This document shows, one piece after another, positions 1 to 9,389 of a stretch of 55,639 nt of DNA. Position 1 is the stretch's first letter. The number at the start of each line of letters is the position of its first letter. The notes under the pieces were generated by a model, which was given only the letters and a program-made list of their open reading frames with translations, searched no databases and was not told where the DNA came from. Source of the DNA: Myxococcaceae bacterium (lineage in GTDB: Bacteria; Myxococcota; Myxococcia; Myxococcales; Myxococcaceae); assembly GCA_019694575.1 (NCBI GenBank), contig JAIBBR010000014.1:1-55639 (forward strand). Direction: 5' to 3'. The translations under genes and the position numbers were made by a program.

Positions 1-635
1 GGCGTCGCCGCGAAGTACCGCAGTTTCGCGTGGGCTCCGAGACGGTAACCGTAACGGAGCTCACGCAATAACGGCTCGAGCCGAAGCGACGAAAAAAGCG
101 GCAACAACCGCTGGCAGTACGCACGGGCGAGCCGGTTCGCCTCTACATAACGCATCTGCTCATCTGCAGAGAGCGACGTGCGGTAGCTGACGCGATCGAA
201 CAGCCGCGTCGACAGCTCTTTTGTCCACCCCGCTACGCCCTGCCCCCATTTGAGCAGCGCGCACATGGCGAATTTATCGACTTCGGCCTGTGCTTCCAGC
301 TCCAACAGTGAGACGCGGCGATCCATTTGCGCGGTCTGCGCCATATAGAGAAAGTGCGAGACGCCTTCAGTCGCTTCGCAGAAACCCGCCAGCTCGTTAT
401 CAAGTACCGCCGAGGGCATTGACTCGTAGGCACGCAGCGTTCCGAGAAGATCTGGAGCCACATAGAGCGCCATCGCCAAGCCTTCATCGTCTTCGCGCAG
501 CAGCAACTCTTCACGCGCACGGCCGGTGCCTCCGAGCCGCGCCGCTTCTTTCGGGCCAACCAGGCAGTCCGAGGCCTTCAACTCACAACGAATGCCGTAA
601 AGGGTCTCGATGCGTTCCTGAATCCAGTCGAGCAT
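1..635 (-). CDS. Conserved protein of unknown function, C-terminus beyond window edge
   Basis: An uninterrupted minus-strand reading frame runs from ATG at 635 to the window edge (about 211 residues, no stop). It begins MLDWIQERIETLYGIRCELK and is rich in Leu, Glu and Ala, with no signal peptide or membrane segment, so it looks like a soluble helical protein. It starts 37 nt after the stop of the preceding gene on the same strand, so the two probably form one transcription unit divergent from groES. I do not recognise the family. Balanced composition and an open frame of this length in high-GC DNA support it over the overlapping Arg-rich frames, which I treat as shadows. Confidence 0.7.
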   Translation of the reverse strand, partial: MLDWIQERIETLYGIRCELKASDCLVGPKEAARLGGTGRAREELLLREDDEGLAMALYVAPDLLGTLRAYESMPSAVLDNELAGFCEATEGVSHFLYMAQTAQMDRRVSLLELEAQAEVDKFAMCALLKWGQGVAGWTKELSTRLFDRVSYRTSLSADEQMRYVEANRLARAYCQRLLPLFSSLRLEPLLRELRYGYRLGAHAKLRYFAAT

Positions 636-672
636 GCACGCCTTTTCGTCAGCACCAGACAGCGTAACGAAC

Positions 673-1269
673 TTAGTTCGGCAAAATGCCCTTCGGTACT
701 ACCAGCCCCGCTTCCACCAGCACCTGCTCCAAATGCCCGCTGCCGGTGCGCGCGTAGTTTTCGAAGACCTTCACCGTACCTTGTGGCCCCGCGGCGCACA
801 TGCCGCGCGCCGAGATCTCTTCGAGCACTTCGACCAGCGAGCGAAACTTCTGGTGCAGCTCCCAGTACACGCTGGCGAACGACGAGTGCTGTGAAAGCTG
901 TGCGAGCTGCGCATAGGCGCTGCCGCCCATTTGAATGTAGTAGTCAGAGCCCACCGCGCGATCTCGCAACGAGTCGGGGAAAAAACCCGCCGTGTACAAA
1001 GAGACGTCGCCCAACCGGCGCAAGGTTTTGATCTTCTCTTCACGCTCTTGCTGCAACGCGCGGTGGTACAGAATCGCGAGCGCTTCGGTTTCTTTCTTGC
1101 CGTCGAGCTCTTCGGTGAACAGCTTTTCGGCGGCCGCGAACTCTGAAAGCAGGTTCACCAAGTAAAACTCAGTGACTTCGCCCAAGCTCACACGCTGCCG
1201 GTTCACTGCGTCGCCCACCAACAAGCGAAAAAACTCTTTTAGCGAACTGCCCAACACCAAGTCGCTCAT
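673..1269 (-). CDS. Conserved protein of unknown function, divergent from groES
   Basis: A 198-residue soluble protein beginning [20 protein letters not shown]. The ATG at 1269 is chosen because GGAGG lies 6 nt upstream on the minus strand; the longer open frame to 1497 would run through the groES regulatory region and has no such site. The protein is helical, with Leu- and Glu-rich segments and a conserved-looking [16 protein letters not shown] segment in the middle, and has no signal peptide or TM helix. It is followed after 37 nt by the partial gene at the window edge. Because it shares the intergenic region with groESL, the upstream CIRCE-type repeat may influence it as well. Function unknown. 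Confidence 0.75.
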   Translation of the reverse strand: MSDLVLGSSLKEFFRLLVGDAVNRQRVSLGEVTEFYLVNLLSEFAAAEKLFTEELDGKKETEALAILYHRALQQEREEKIKTLRRLGDVSLYTAGFFPDSLRDRAVGSDYYIQMGGSAYAQLAQLSQHSSFASVYWELHQKFRSLVEVLEEISARGMCAAGPQGTVKVFENYARTGSGHLEQVLVEAGLVVPKGILPN

Positions 1270-1360
1270 GCAACCTCCTTCAAGCGAACGGCCTTTGCGC
1301 GAAAGAGTAGCAACCTCGCTGACAGTCGCAAAATTTGCCTCGTTATTACGAAGGCTTGCG

Positions 1361-1387
1361 TTAGCGCTCCCACATCTCGAGTGCCAA
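1361..1387. promoter_or_regulatory. CIRCE element 1 (HrcA operator)
   Basis: TTAGCGCTC, nine bases, then GAGTGCCAA. This matches the CIRCE consensus TTAGCACTC-N9-GAGTGCTAA with one change in each arm. CIRCE is the binding site of the heat-shock repressor HrcA and normally precedes groESL or dnaK operons. This copy lies between groES and the divergent gene at 673-1269, upstream of the predicted groES promoter. Confidence 0.85.
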
Positions 1388-1404
1388 CCTTGTCTTCGAA
1401 ATAA

Positions 1405-1431
1405 TTGGCAGTCGCTGGCCTTGACTGCCAG
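1405..1431. promoter_or_regulatory. CIRCE-like inverted repeat with altered inner base pair
   Basis: TTGGCAGTC, nine bases, then GACTGCCAG. It has the same 9-9-9 geometry as the flanking CIRCE copies, but the inner CTC/GAG is changed to GTC/GAC, with both arms changed in a compensating way. It may be a weakened HrcA site or the site of a paralogous repressor. Confidence 0.55.
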
Positions 1432-1439
1432 TTTCTGCC

Positions 1440-1467
1440 TTGACGCTCCTATGACGATGGTTATATC
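1440..1467 (+). promoter_or_regulatory. Predicted sigma70-type promoter of groESL
   Basis: TTGACG at 1440-1445 and TATATC at 1462-1467 are separated by 16 bp. Transcription would start near 1474, just before the third inverted repeat, so a repressor bound there would block initiation or clearance. Predicted from hexamer similarity only. Confidence 0.5.
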
Positions 1468-1484
1468 GAGCCGGCTAGCAACAG

Positions 1485-1511
1485 CTGGCACTCGCAACCA
1501 TCGAGTGCCAA
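1485..1511. promoter_or_regulatory. CIRCE element 2 (HrcA operator), promoter-proximal
   Basis: CTGGCACTC, nine bases, then GAGTGCCAA: a close match to the CIRCE consensus. It lies just downstream of the predicted -10 element and 38 bp upstream of the groES start codon, the classical position for HrcA repression. In the mRNA leader it could also fold into a hairpin. Confidence 0.85.
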
Positions 1512-1549
1512 AGACTCAATACCCAGCAGTACCCAAGGAGTGGAAAACC

Positions 1550-1840
1550 ATGAAGATTCGTCCCCTGCAGGACCGCTTGATCGTCAAGCGGGTCGCCGAA
1601 GAGAACAAGACCAAGGGCGGTATCATCATTCCCGACTCGGCCAAAGAGAAGCCCCTCGAGGGCAAAGTGGTCGCGGTGGGTAACGGCAAAGTGATGGAAG
1701 ACGGCAAGGTTCGCCCGTTGGACATCAAGGCCGGAGACACCATTCTGTTCAGCAAGTACGCGGGCACCGAAGTCAAAATCGAAGGCGAAGATCACCTGAT
1801 CTTGCGCGAAGAAGACGTGCTCGGCGTGATCGAAAAGTAA
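1550..1840 (+). CDS. groES: Co-chaperonin GroES (Hsp10)
   Basis: A 96-residue protein of standard GroES length, from [15 protein letters not shown] to the typical end [12 protein letters not shown]. GroES forms the heptameric lid of the GroEL folding chamber in the cytoplasm. The mobile loop ([15 protein letters not shown], about residues 22-36) and the [16 protein letters not shown] strand region are recognisable. The ATG at 1550 is chosen because AAGGAG lies at 1535-1540; the open frame extends upstream through the operator region and must not be used. groEL follows 33 nt later. Regulation by HrcA is indicated by the CIRCE repeats upstream. Confidence 0.98.
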   Translation: MKIRPLQDRLIVKRVAEENKTKGGIIIPDSAKEKPLEGKVVAVGNGKVMEDGKVRPLDIKAGDTILFSKYAGTEVKIEGEDHLILREEDVLGVIEK

Positions 1841-1861
1841 TTTTTCCCCCTACATTTTTAA

Positions 1862-3508
<1,647 letters not shown>

Positions 3509-3539
3509 AGAAACGTTCCACATCAGAACGTAAAACGAG

Positions 3540-3581
3540 CGGCTCACGGTCTAAGAACACGACCGTGGGCCGTTTGTTTTT
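3540..3581 (+). terminator. Rho-independent terminator of groESL
   Basis: A 12-bp stem (CGGCTCACGGTC at 3540-3551 pairing with GACCGTGGGCCG at 3561-3572, one G-T pair) with a 9-nt loop, followed by a T-rich run (TTTGTTTTT). It is placed about 30 nt after the groEL stop. Confidence 0.85.
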
Positions 3582-3893
3582 GCGCACTAATTTCTAACAC
3601 CCTGATTACACTTACGATATTTTTGCCTCAGTGACGCCACCCAGGGTGGGGTCAGACCTGCAAACGGCTGTTTTTGCTAGCGAAAAGGGGGCAAAAAAGT
3701 GACGCAAAGAGACTTGGCCCGAGGTGGGGCGGCCGTGCTATCAAGGTTGGTGAGTGCCGGCCCGTTTGCCTGTCCTCCCGTCACAAGATCCGTGGCACTG
3801 GTAACAGTCCCGGGGGCGTGCGCGAGCGAGAGCGGACTAAGCGGGCCGGCTCTCCTTTTTTCTGCCCGGCATTTTGTCACGCGGCTTTTGGCC
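3582..3893. other. Intergenic stretch with a REP-like palindrome
   Basis: No convincing gene lies here. At 3632-3654 there is an imperfect palindrome, TGACGCCACC, CAG, GGTGGGGTCA, running into GGGGTCAGACC, a word I associate with REP-type repeats and their single-strand transposases. A weak promoter-like pair (TTGGCC at 3714, TATCAA at 3739, 19-bp spacing) precedes the lipoprotein gene. The frame of the downstream gene is open through part of this region, and a GTG at 3699 follows AAAAGGGGGC, but the resulting N-terminus looks non-coding. Confidence 0.45.
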
Positions 3894-4901
3894 ATGGCGT
3901 GCTGTTTCGCGGCATTGGCGGGTTGTGCAGGCGGCTTGCAAAAGGTCGTTAGATCACCTCCGCCAAACACACAGCTCACCACTGCTTTTGTGTACCCCTT
4001 CGCCTTTCGTTGGGAAAACGAGCCTTCGTACCGCCCCTTTGAAATGTCGCAGAGACTGATCGACGTAGGCATCGAAGTCGCGGGTAACCGGCTGGCCTTT
4101 TATGGGCCTTCTGAATTCAAAGTGATGCGCGCCAATGACGACAGTGCGTGGGTGGCGACCAATGCCCTGCCCTTGTTGCTGGCATCGGGCTCGCGGCCTG
4201 ATCAGGGCGTGGTGATTCGCCCCTGGGCCGAGAAGCGCGAAGGCAACTCGTCACAAGAGACGAGCGATGCCAAAGGCCGCTCCCGGGGCGCTGGCCAGTC
4301 GATGGAAATGTCGTACCTGGGCCACCTTGAAATCGTTCACCCCTCATCGCGCGAAGTGCTGGTGGAACTGACCGGCGAAGTGAAAGTCGATCCGTTTTCG
4401 GCGCCGACCGATGAAGACGAGTACGATCCGGCCAAGGCGCTCACCCACTTGATGGAGTCGCTGATGCGCAAAGCCCTCGCGGAGCTCACCGAGTACGCGC
4501 CTGAACGCAATTCGTCGAGTGCGCCCTTTCCTTACGTGTTGGCGCTCACACCAAAGACTGCCCTCGCCTATCAAGGTGACAGCCAAACGGCCTTCGAGAC
4601 GACAGCATTGGGCAAGCTCGACGCCCTCGAGGCTGACCTGGTGCAGCAAAGCCGCGCCCGGTTCGCCTGCCGTACCTTGAGCGACCTCGACGCCGCGAAA
4701 GCGGTGCGGTTGCCTCCTGGCTTGCTGGTGGTGGAAATACCGGCAGAGGGCTCCAAGCTTTCTAAAGGCGACGTGTTGCTACAGATCGATCAAGACCCTG
4801 CCTTACCCCAGCGTCTGGCGCGGCAGTGGCTGACCGGCCTGCCCGTGCAGGTGAAGGTGCGCAAAGCAGGCGGCGGTGAAACAGAAGTGGTGCTGCCCTG
4901 A
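3894..4901 (+). CDS. Predicted lipoprotein with C-terminal PDZ-like domain
   Basis: About 335 residues from the ATG at 3894. The N-terminus MACCFAALAGC ends in a lipobox (LAGC), so it is probably lipid-anchored to the envelope. The C-terminus (roughly the last 65 residues, with PPGLLVVEIPAEGSKLSKGD) has the strand-turn pattern of a PDZ fold, which binds peptides or organises protease complexes; no protease domain is present. The start is uncertain: the signal peptide lacks basic residues, and the frame is open upstream to GTG 3699, giving an implausible 65-residue extension containing RHFVTRLL. It is followed at 80 nt by the FHA regulator. Confidence 0.7.
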   Translation: MACCFAALAGCAGGLQKVVRSPPPNTQLTTAFVYPFAFRWENEPSYRPFEMSQRLIDVGIEVAGNRLAFYGPSEFKVMRANDDSAWVATNALPLLLASGSRPDQGVVIRPWAEKREGNSSQETSDAKGRSRGAGQSMEMSYLGHLEIVHPSSREVLVELTGEVKVDPFSAPTDEDEYDPAKALTHLMESLMRKALAELTEYAPERNSSSAPFPYVLALTPKTALAYQGDSQTAFETTALGKLDALEADLVQQSRARFACRTLSDLDAAKAVRLPPGLLVVEIPAEGSKLSKGDVLLQIDQDPALPQRLARQWLTGLPVQVKVRKAGGGETEVVLP

Positions 4902-4980
4902 AGTTGCATGCCCGTCGGTTTTCATAAAACCCGATTTTTTTAGTGGGTTCACGGCTCAGCAGGGCTAAAAACACCAACCC

Positions 4981-6333
4981 ATGACGAAAGCCCCGCCGGT
5001 TCGCGAAGTCACCGAGTCTGTCTCTATGCCCTTCGCGGGCCCAGCGCGAATGCACGTTCGCGCGTGGACGATTGAAGTCGTGGCCGGGCCCGACAAAGGC
5101 AAAAAGGTTTCGACACTCGAAGGGTTGATTCGCGTCGGCTCTGACCCCGCGAACGATCTGGTGCTCAGCGACACCACAGTCAGCCGCCGCCATTTGGAAG
5201 TTGAGCGTGGCGCCAAAGGCTTGGTGCTCAAAGACCTCGCCAGCCGCAACGGTACGTGGCTCGACGGCCGGCAAGTAGGCCAAGTGATCGTCGAACCGGG
5301 CGACAAGATCGCGCTCGGCAAAACAAAGCTGGTGATTAAACAGCAAACGCGCGGCACCGAAATCGAGCTCGCCGGTGGCGAAACGTTCGGTGACTTGGTG
5401 GGCGCCTCAGAAATGATGCGCGCGATTTTCTCTGAGCTTCGCCGCGTGGCGAAAGACGAAATGAACGTGCTGATCGAAGGTGAAACCGGCAGCGGCAAAG
5501 AGCTGGCCGCGCGCGCGGTGCACCAACACTCGATTCGCCGGCACGGCCCGTTTCGCGTCGTCGACTGCTCGTTGGTTCGCGAAGACAACTTCGACAAAGA
5601 CTTTTTCGGCCCCGAAGGGCACTTCGCCTCGGCGGCCGGCGGTACCTTGTTCTTCGACGAAGTGACCGAGTTGCCCCTGGCGGTGCAGCCTCGCCTGTTG
5701 CGAGTCATTGAGACGCGAGAGGTGCCGGGCCTCGCGGGTGGCAAGCCTCGACAGCTCACCGCGCGTTTGGTGGCGTCGACGCACAAGAACCTCGAAGAAG
5801 AAGTGCAGCAAGACCGTTTCCGCAAAGACTTGTTCTATCGGTTGGCGGTGGCGCGCATTCGCGTGCCTCCCCTTCGCGTGCGCAAGACTGACATTCCCGT
5901 TCTGTGTCGCTATCTGCTGCGCGGCTTGGGAACACCGTTCGAGATCTCGGCACAGACGCTGACGATGTTCGAAGGTTACGACTGGCCGGGCAACGTGCGT
6001 GAGTTGCGCAACGTGCTCGAGCGCGGCGCGCTCATGCAGCAGACGGGCAATACGAATTGGCTCGACTTCATGGCGCAGCCGCCTCCCGGGAAGAAGACGG
6101 GGGCAATTCAGACCGTGGCGCACTTGGCGGCTTCGTTGCCGTACCACGAGGCGAAAGACCGCGTGCTCGCCGACTTCGAGCGTCAGTATTTCGCCGAGGT
6201 GATGAAAGACTGCAACTTCGACATCAAGCTCGCAGAAGAGCGCACCGGTTTGTCGATGCAGAGCTTGTATCGCCTGCTGAAGAAAAACGGCCTGCGGTTG
6301 AAAGATTTAAAGAACGCTGAAGGGCTTTCGTAA
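4981..6333 (+). CDS. FHA-AAA+ regulator of the sigma54-activator family, lacking GAFTGA
   Basis: A 450-residue protein with an N-terminal FHA domain (about 30-120; SRRH at 68-71 and SRNGT at 78-82 bind phosphothreonine), a sigma54-activator-type AAA+ domain (Walker A GETGSGKE at 167-174, Walker B GGTLFFDE, arginine-finger segment RFRKDLFYR) and a C-terminal Fis-like helix-turn-helix (about 400-445). FHA-containing activators are common in myxobacteria and respond to Ser/Thr kinases. Oddity: between VDCSLVREDNFDKDFFGPEG and AGGTLFFDE the GAFTGA loop that touches sigma54 is missing. It may therefore not activate sigma54 polymerase directly. Internal ATGs at 5026 and 5050 are possible starts; no clear ribosome site distinguishes them. 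Confidence 0.85.
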   Translation: MTKAPPVREVTESVSMPFAGPARMHVRAWTIEVVAGPDKGKKVSTLEGLIRVGSDPANDLVLSDTTVSRRHLEVERGAKGLVLKDLASRNGTWLDGRQVGQVIVEPGDKIALGKTKLVIKQQTRGTEIELAGGETFGDLVGASEMMRAIFSELRRVAKDEMNVLIEGETGSGKELAARAVHQHSIRRHGPFRVVDCSLVREDNFDKDFFGPEGHFASAAGGTLFFDEVTELPLAVQPRLLRVIETREVPGLAGGKPRQLTARLVASTHKNLEEEVQQDRFRKDLFYRLAVARIRVPPLRVRKTDIPVLCRYLLRGLGTPFEISAQTLTMFEGYDWPGNVRELRNVLERGALMQQTGNTNWLDFMAQPPPGKKTGAIQTVAHLAASLPYHEAKDRVLADFERQYFAEVMKDCNFDIKLAEERTGLSMQSLYRLLKKNGLRLKDLKNAEGLS

Positions 6334-6363
6334 GCGTTCTGCTGTTGATCAACCAGGTATGGT

Positions 6364-6384
6364 CATGAACGGCACCAGTTCATG
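6364..6384. repeat. Perfect inverted repeat in convergent intergenic region
   Basis: CATGAAC, 7-nt spacer, GTTCATG. It lies between the convergent FHA regulator and OsmC-like genes. No T-run follows on either strand, so it is only a weak terminator candidate. Confidence 0.35.
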
Positions 6385-6451
6385 TGCGGCATAGGCTTGC
6401 TCGCTGATCTCGCCCATGTAGTCGGCCAATTGGCGGGCTTTCGGGTCGAGA

Positions 6452-6871
6452 TCACGAAGCATCAGGCACGCCATCGGTCAGCGAAGTGTCAATCACCATC
6501 TTGCCGCTCAGCGCCTTGTGCACCGGACAACGGTTGGCGATGTCGAGCAGCCGCTGCCGCTGCTCTGCATCGAGCCCCGCCGGCAGCGCGATGGTGCGCT
6601 TGAAAACCGTTTCCTCAAGGCCGCGCGTCTGCGCCACGGTGACGCGCACACCATCGACCGGCCAACCCTTGCGGGCTCCGTAAACTTTAATCGTTATCGC
6701 CGTACAGGTACCGAGCGCGGTGCTCAAGTACTCGAAGGGCGAAGGCCCTGTGTCTTCTCCGCCCTCGTCGAGCGGCTCGTCAGCAATGAGGCGGTGCGGC
6801 CCCACCTCGACGGCACAGGCCATTTTTGCAGCAGTCGACGTGACAGTAACGGTGCGAACGTTTTTCACCAT
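6452..6871 (-). CDS. OsmC/Ohr-family protein
   Basis: A 139-residue member of the OsmC family. The segments GPSPFEYLSTALGTCTAIT and the later NRCPVHKAL hold the two conserved cysteines that in this family reduce organic or fatty-acid hydroperoxides. It is cytoplasmic, with no signal peptide. It starts 9 nt after the stop of the boxR-like gene, so the two are almost certainly one operon. Oxygenase-dependent benzoyl-CoA breakdown can produce reactive species, so a link to the box pathway is possible but inferred from position only. The exact subfamily (OsmC, Ohr or YhfA-like) is not resolved. Confidence 0.85.
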   Translation of the reverse strand: MVKNVRTVTVTSTAAKMACAVEVGPHRLIADEPLDEGGEDTGPSPFEYLSTALGTCTAITIKVYGARKGWPVDGVRVTVAQTRGLEETVFKRTIALPAGLDAEQRQRLLDIANRCPVHKALSGKMVIDTSLTDGVPDAS

Positions 6872-6880
6872 GCGTGACTT

Positions 6881-7624
6881 CTAACGCGCCCAGCGCGCCA
6901 AGTCGTCAACCACTTCATCGACTTTGCGCTTCGAGGTCGGGCACACCCGGTGCGCCTTGGCATACAGCGGCTCACGTTCTTTCAGCCGACGCTTCAGCTC
7001 GGTCATCGCATGTGGACGGTTGCGCATTGGCCGCAAGTCACCCTGCTTCACCACGCGCGCCATGTGATCTTTCGGGCTCGCTTGCAGCCACACCGTGCGC
7101 GAGCGCTCGAGCAGCAACCGGTACGAAGCGGGAGAAGTGACCAGACCTCCACCGGTGGCGAGCACTCCGCTCGAATGAGAATCGAGAAAACGCCGCAGAG
7201 CCATTAACTCGAGACGGCGAAAATAGTCTTCGCCGTGAATGGCGAAGATCTCTTCGAGCGACATGCCTGCTTCGACTTCGACCAGTCGATCGAGCTCGAA
7301 AAACCCAACGCCCAACTTCTGCGCCAAGCCACGCCCAATGGTGCTTTTACCCGCCCCACGCAAACCGAGGAGCGAAACCACTCCGCTCGAAGCAGACACC
7401 GCATGGGCCCCGTCATCGAGCAATGACGTCACCGAAGCCCCCAGCGCCTGCGCCAACGCCGCCAAATTGACGACCGAGATGTTCGCCCGGCCCGCCTCTA
7501 CCTCGCTGACAAAACGCTGCGACAACCCCGCCGCCTCGGCCAAACCCTTCACCGTCAGCGCGCGCTCCCGCCTGCGCGAACGGACCCGTAGGCCAATCTG
7601 AGGGAGTAGCGAGCTGGGCTCCAT
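6881..7624 (-). CDS. boxR: BoxR/BzdR-type regulator: XRE helix-turn-helix fused to shikimate-kinase-like domain
   Basis: About 247 residues from the ATG at 7624. The N-terminus is an XRE helix-turn-helix (RERALTVKGLAEAAGLSQRFVSEVEAGRAN, split here as seen at about 20-50). The rest is a shikimate-kinase-like fold with Walker A (LRGAGKST), DRLVE, YFRRLE and GGGLV elements. This architecture is that of BzdR/BoxR, repressors of benzoate degradation whose kinase-like domain binds benzoyl-CoA as inducer. Divergence from boxC supports that role. A TTG at 7660 would add 12 residues. A TATACT box ends about 10 nt before the ATG, which suggests a leaderless or near-leaderless transcript. The kinase signature looks intact, so residual catalysis cannot be excluded. 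Confidence 0.88.
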   Translation of the reverse strand: MEPSSLLPQIGLRVRSRRRERALTVKGLAEAAGLSQRFVSEVEAGRANISVVNLAALAQALGASVTSLLDDGAHAVSASSGVVSLLGLRGAGKSTIGRGLAQKLGVGFFELDRLVEVEAGMSLEEIFAIHGEDYFRRLELMALRRFLDSHSSGVLATGGGLVTSPASYRLLLERSRTVWLQASPKDHMARVVKQGDLRPMRNRPHAMTELKRRLKEREPLYAKAHRVCPTSKRKVDEVVDDLARWAR

Positions 7625-7631
7625 GGCGACA

Positions 7632-7708
7632 GGCAGTATATTGCCATTTTTTATTGACAACAGGCAATATGCTGCTTGCGCCCATCACCCGCTTCATGGC
7701 AATTTGCC
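7632..7708. promoter_or_regulatory. Three operator-like GGCA-AT-TGCC sites between boxR and boxC
   Basis: Near-palindromes lie at 7632-7645 (GGCAGTATATTGCC), 7663-7676 (GGCAATATGCTGCT) and 7698-7708 (GGCAATTTGCC). The first two begin exactly 31 bp apart, about three helical turns. Their position between divergent boxR and boxC suggests binding sites for the BoxR-type regulator controlling both promoters. A TTGACA at 7654-7659 lies between sites 1 and 2 but has no good -10 partner. Confidence 0.55.
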
Positions 7709-7712
7709 GGGC

Positions 7713-9377
7713 ATGGGCAACGACACAGTCATTGAAAATATCGCGTCATTCGAGAGCCACCCTTCTAAGTACAAGCACTGGAAGCTCGCCGTCGAAGGCC
7801 AAGTCGCCACGCTGTCGATGAACGTGAAAGAAGACGGAGGCCTGCGCGCTGATGACTATGTGCTCAAGCTGAACAGTTACGATCTGGGCGTCGACATCGA
7901 ACTGGCCGACGCCATTCAGCGGCTGCGTTTCGAGCACCCTGAAGTGAAAGTACTCGTCGTCACCTCGCTCAAAGACCGCATCTTCTGCGCCGGCGCGAAC
8001 ATTTTCATGCTCGGCAGCAGCTCCCACCCCTTCAAGGTGAACTTTTGCAAGTACACCAACGAGACCCGCATTGGCCTTGAAGACGCTTCGGCGCACTCAG
8101 GTTTGAAGGCAATCGCCGCCCTCAACGGCACCGCGTCGGGTGGTGGCTATGAGCTGGCGCTGGCGTGCGATGAAATTTTACTGATCGACGACGGCAATTC
8201 GGCCGTGTCGCTGCCTGAAGTGCCGTTGCTCGGAGTGCTCCCTGGCACGGGCGGGCTCACCCGGGTGGTCGACAAGCGCAAAGTGCGCCGTGATCAAGCT
8301 GACTTCTTCTCAACCACCGCCGAAGGCATTCGCGGCAAGCGCGCCGTCGAGTGGCGCTTGGTCGACCAGGTGGTGCCGAAGAGCAAGTTTCAGCAAGTGG
8401 TGGCCGAACGCGCCAAGGCGTTGGCCGCGCAGAGCGATCGCCCCGCTGACGGCAAAGGCATGGAGCTCAAATCGGTGGAGCCCAAGGTCACCGCAACGGG
8501 CGTCGAATACCGTTATGTCAGCCTCAAGCTCAACACTTCACTGCGCGTCGCCGAGCTCACGATGAGAGGCCCCACCGAGCCACCTGGGGCAGACGGTGCG
8601 GCGCTGCAAGCGGCGGGCTGCGACAGCTGGGGCGTGCGTGCATTTCGCGAGCTCGACGACGCCCTCTTGCGCCTGCGTATCAATTACCTCGAGATCGGCA
8701 CCGTGGTGCTGAAGACCCAGGGCGACGGCGCGAAAGTGCTCGCATGGGACACATTTCTCGCCGGCAACACCCAGCATTGGCTGGTGCGCGAAGTACTGCA
8801 CCTGCAAAAGCGCGTACTCAAGCGTCTCGACGTCACCGCGAAGACGCTTTATGCATTCGTGGAGCCAGGGAGCTGCTTCTCGGGCACGATGGCTGAGCTC
8901 GCCCTCGCCGCCGACCGCTCTTACATGCTCGACGATGCCGACAAGCCAACCACGATTGAGCTCGGCCCGCTGAACGCCGGCGCGCTGCCGATGCCCAACG
9001 GGTTATCGCGGCTGCAAACGCGCATGCTGGCCACCCCTGAGAAGACGAAAGAAATTCTCGCGCACCAGGGCGCGTTTTCCGCTCCAGAGGCGCTGGCCGC
9101 GGGGTTGATCACCTTCGCGCCTGACTCCCTCGACTGGGACGACGAAATTCGCGTAGCGCTTGAAGAACGCGCCTCGCTCTCGCCCGACGCCCTCACCGGT
9201 ATGGAAGCGAACCTGCGCTTCGCCGGCCCCGAAACGCTCGAGACGAAGATCTTCGGCCGCCTCACTGCCTGGCAAAACTGGATTTTTCAAAGACCGAACG
9301 CGGTTGGCGAACGAGGCGCACTCTCGCTTTATGGCCAAGCAGGTGTTCGCCCTACGTTCGACATGCGCCGCACCTAA
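7713..9377 (+). CDS. boxC: Benzoyl-CoA-dihydrodiol lyase (2,3-epoxybenzoyl-CoA dihydrolase) BoxC
   Basis: About 554 residues, matching the usual BoxC length. BoxC opens the ring of 2,3-epoxybenzoyl-CoA hydrolytically to give 3,4-dehydroadipyl-CoA semialdehyde and formate in the aerobic CoA-dependent benzoate pathway. It is an enoyl-CoA hydratase/crotonase-fold enzyme: FCAGANIFML (oxyanion-hole loop), GTASGGGYELALACDEI and SLPEVPLLGVLPGTGGL are visible, followed by a second crotonase-like half. The start MGNDTVIENI is chosen from homology of the N-terminus; the frame is open further upstream across the operator region. boxB follows after 12 nt. Confidence 0.93.
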   Translation: MGNDTVIENIASFESHPSKYKHWKLAVEGQVATLSMNVKEDGGLRADDYVLKLNSYDLGVDIELADAIQRLRFEHPEVKVLVVTSLKDRIFCAGANIFMLGSSSHPFKVNFCKYTNETRIGLEDASAHSGLKAIAALNGTASGGGYELALACDEILLIDDGNSAVSLPEVPLLGVLPGTGGLTRVVDKRKVRRDQADFFSTTAEGIRGKRAVEWRLVDQVVPKSKFQQVVAERAKALAAQSDRPADGKGMELKSVEPKVTATGVEYRYVSLKLNTSLRVAELTMRGPTEPPGADGAALQAAGCDSWGVRAFRELDDALLRLRINYLEIGTVVLKTQGDGAKVLAWDTFLAGNTQHWLVREVLHLQKRVLKRLDVTAKTLYAFVEPGSCFSGTMAELALAADRSYMLDDADKPTTIELGPLNAGALPMPNGLSRLQTRMLATPEKTKEILAHQGAFSAPEALAAGLITFAPDSLDWDDEIRVALEERASLSPDALTGMEANLRFAGPETLETKIFGRLTAWQNWIFQRPNAVGERGALSLYGQAGVRPTFDMRRT

Positions 9378-9389
9378 AAGGAACCTGCC

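Noticed and set aside
673-1497. N-terminal extension of the divergent gene up to 1497 and of groES up to 1172
   Set aside because: Both extensions read through the CIRCE/promoter region; ribosome sites and homologous N-termini support starts at 1269 and 1550.
6364-6384. Inverted repeat as a terminator of the FHA regulator
   Set aside because: No T-run follows on either strand and the stem is only 7 bp; kept only as a repeat.
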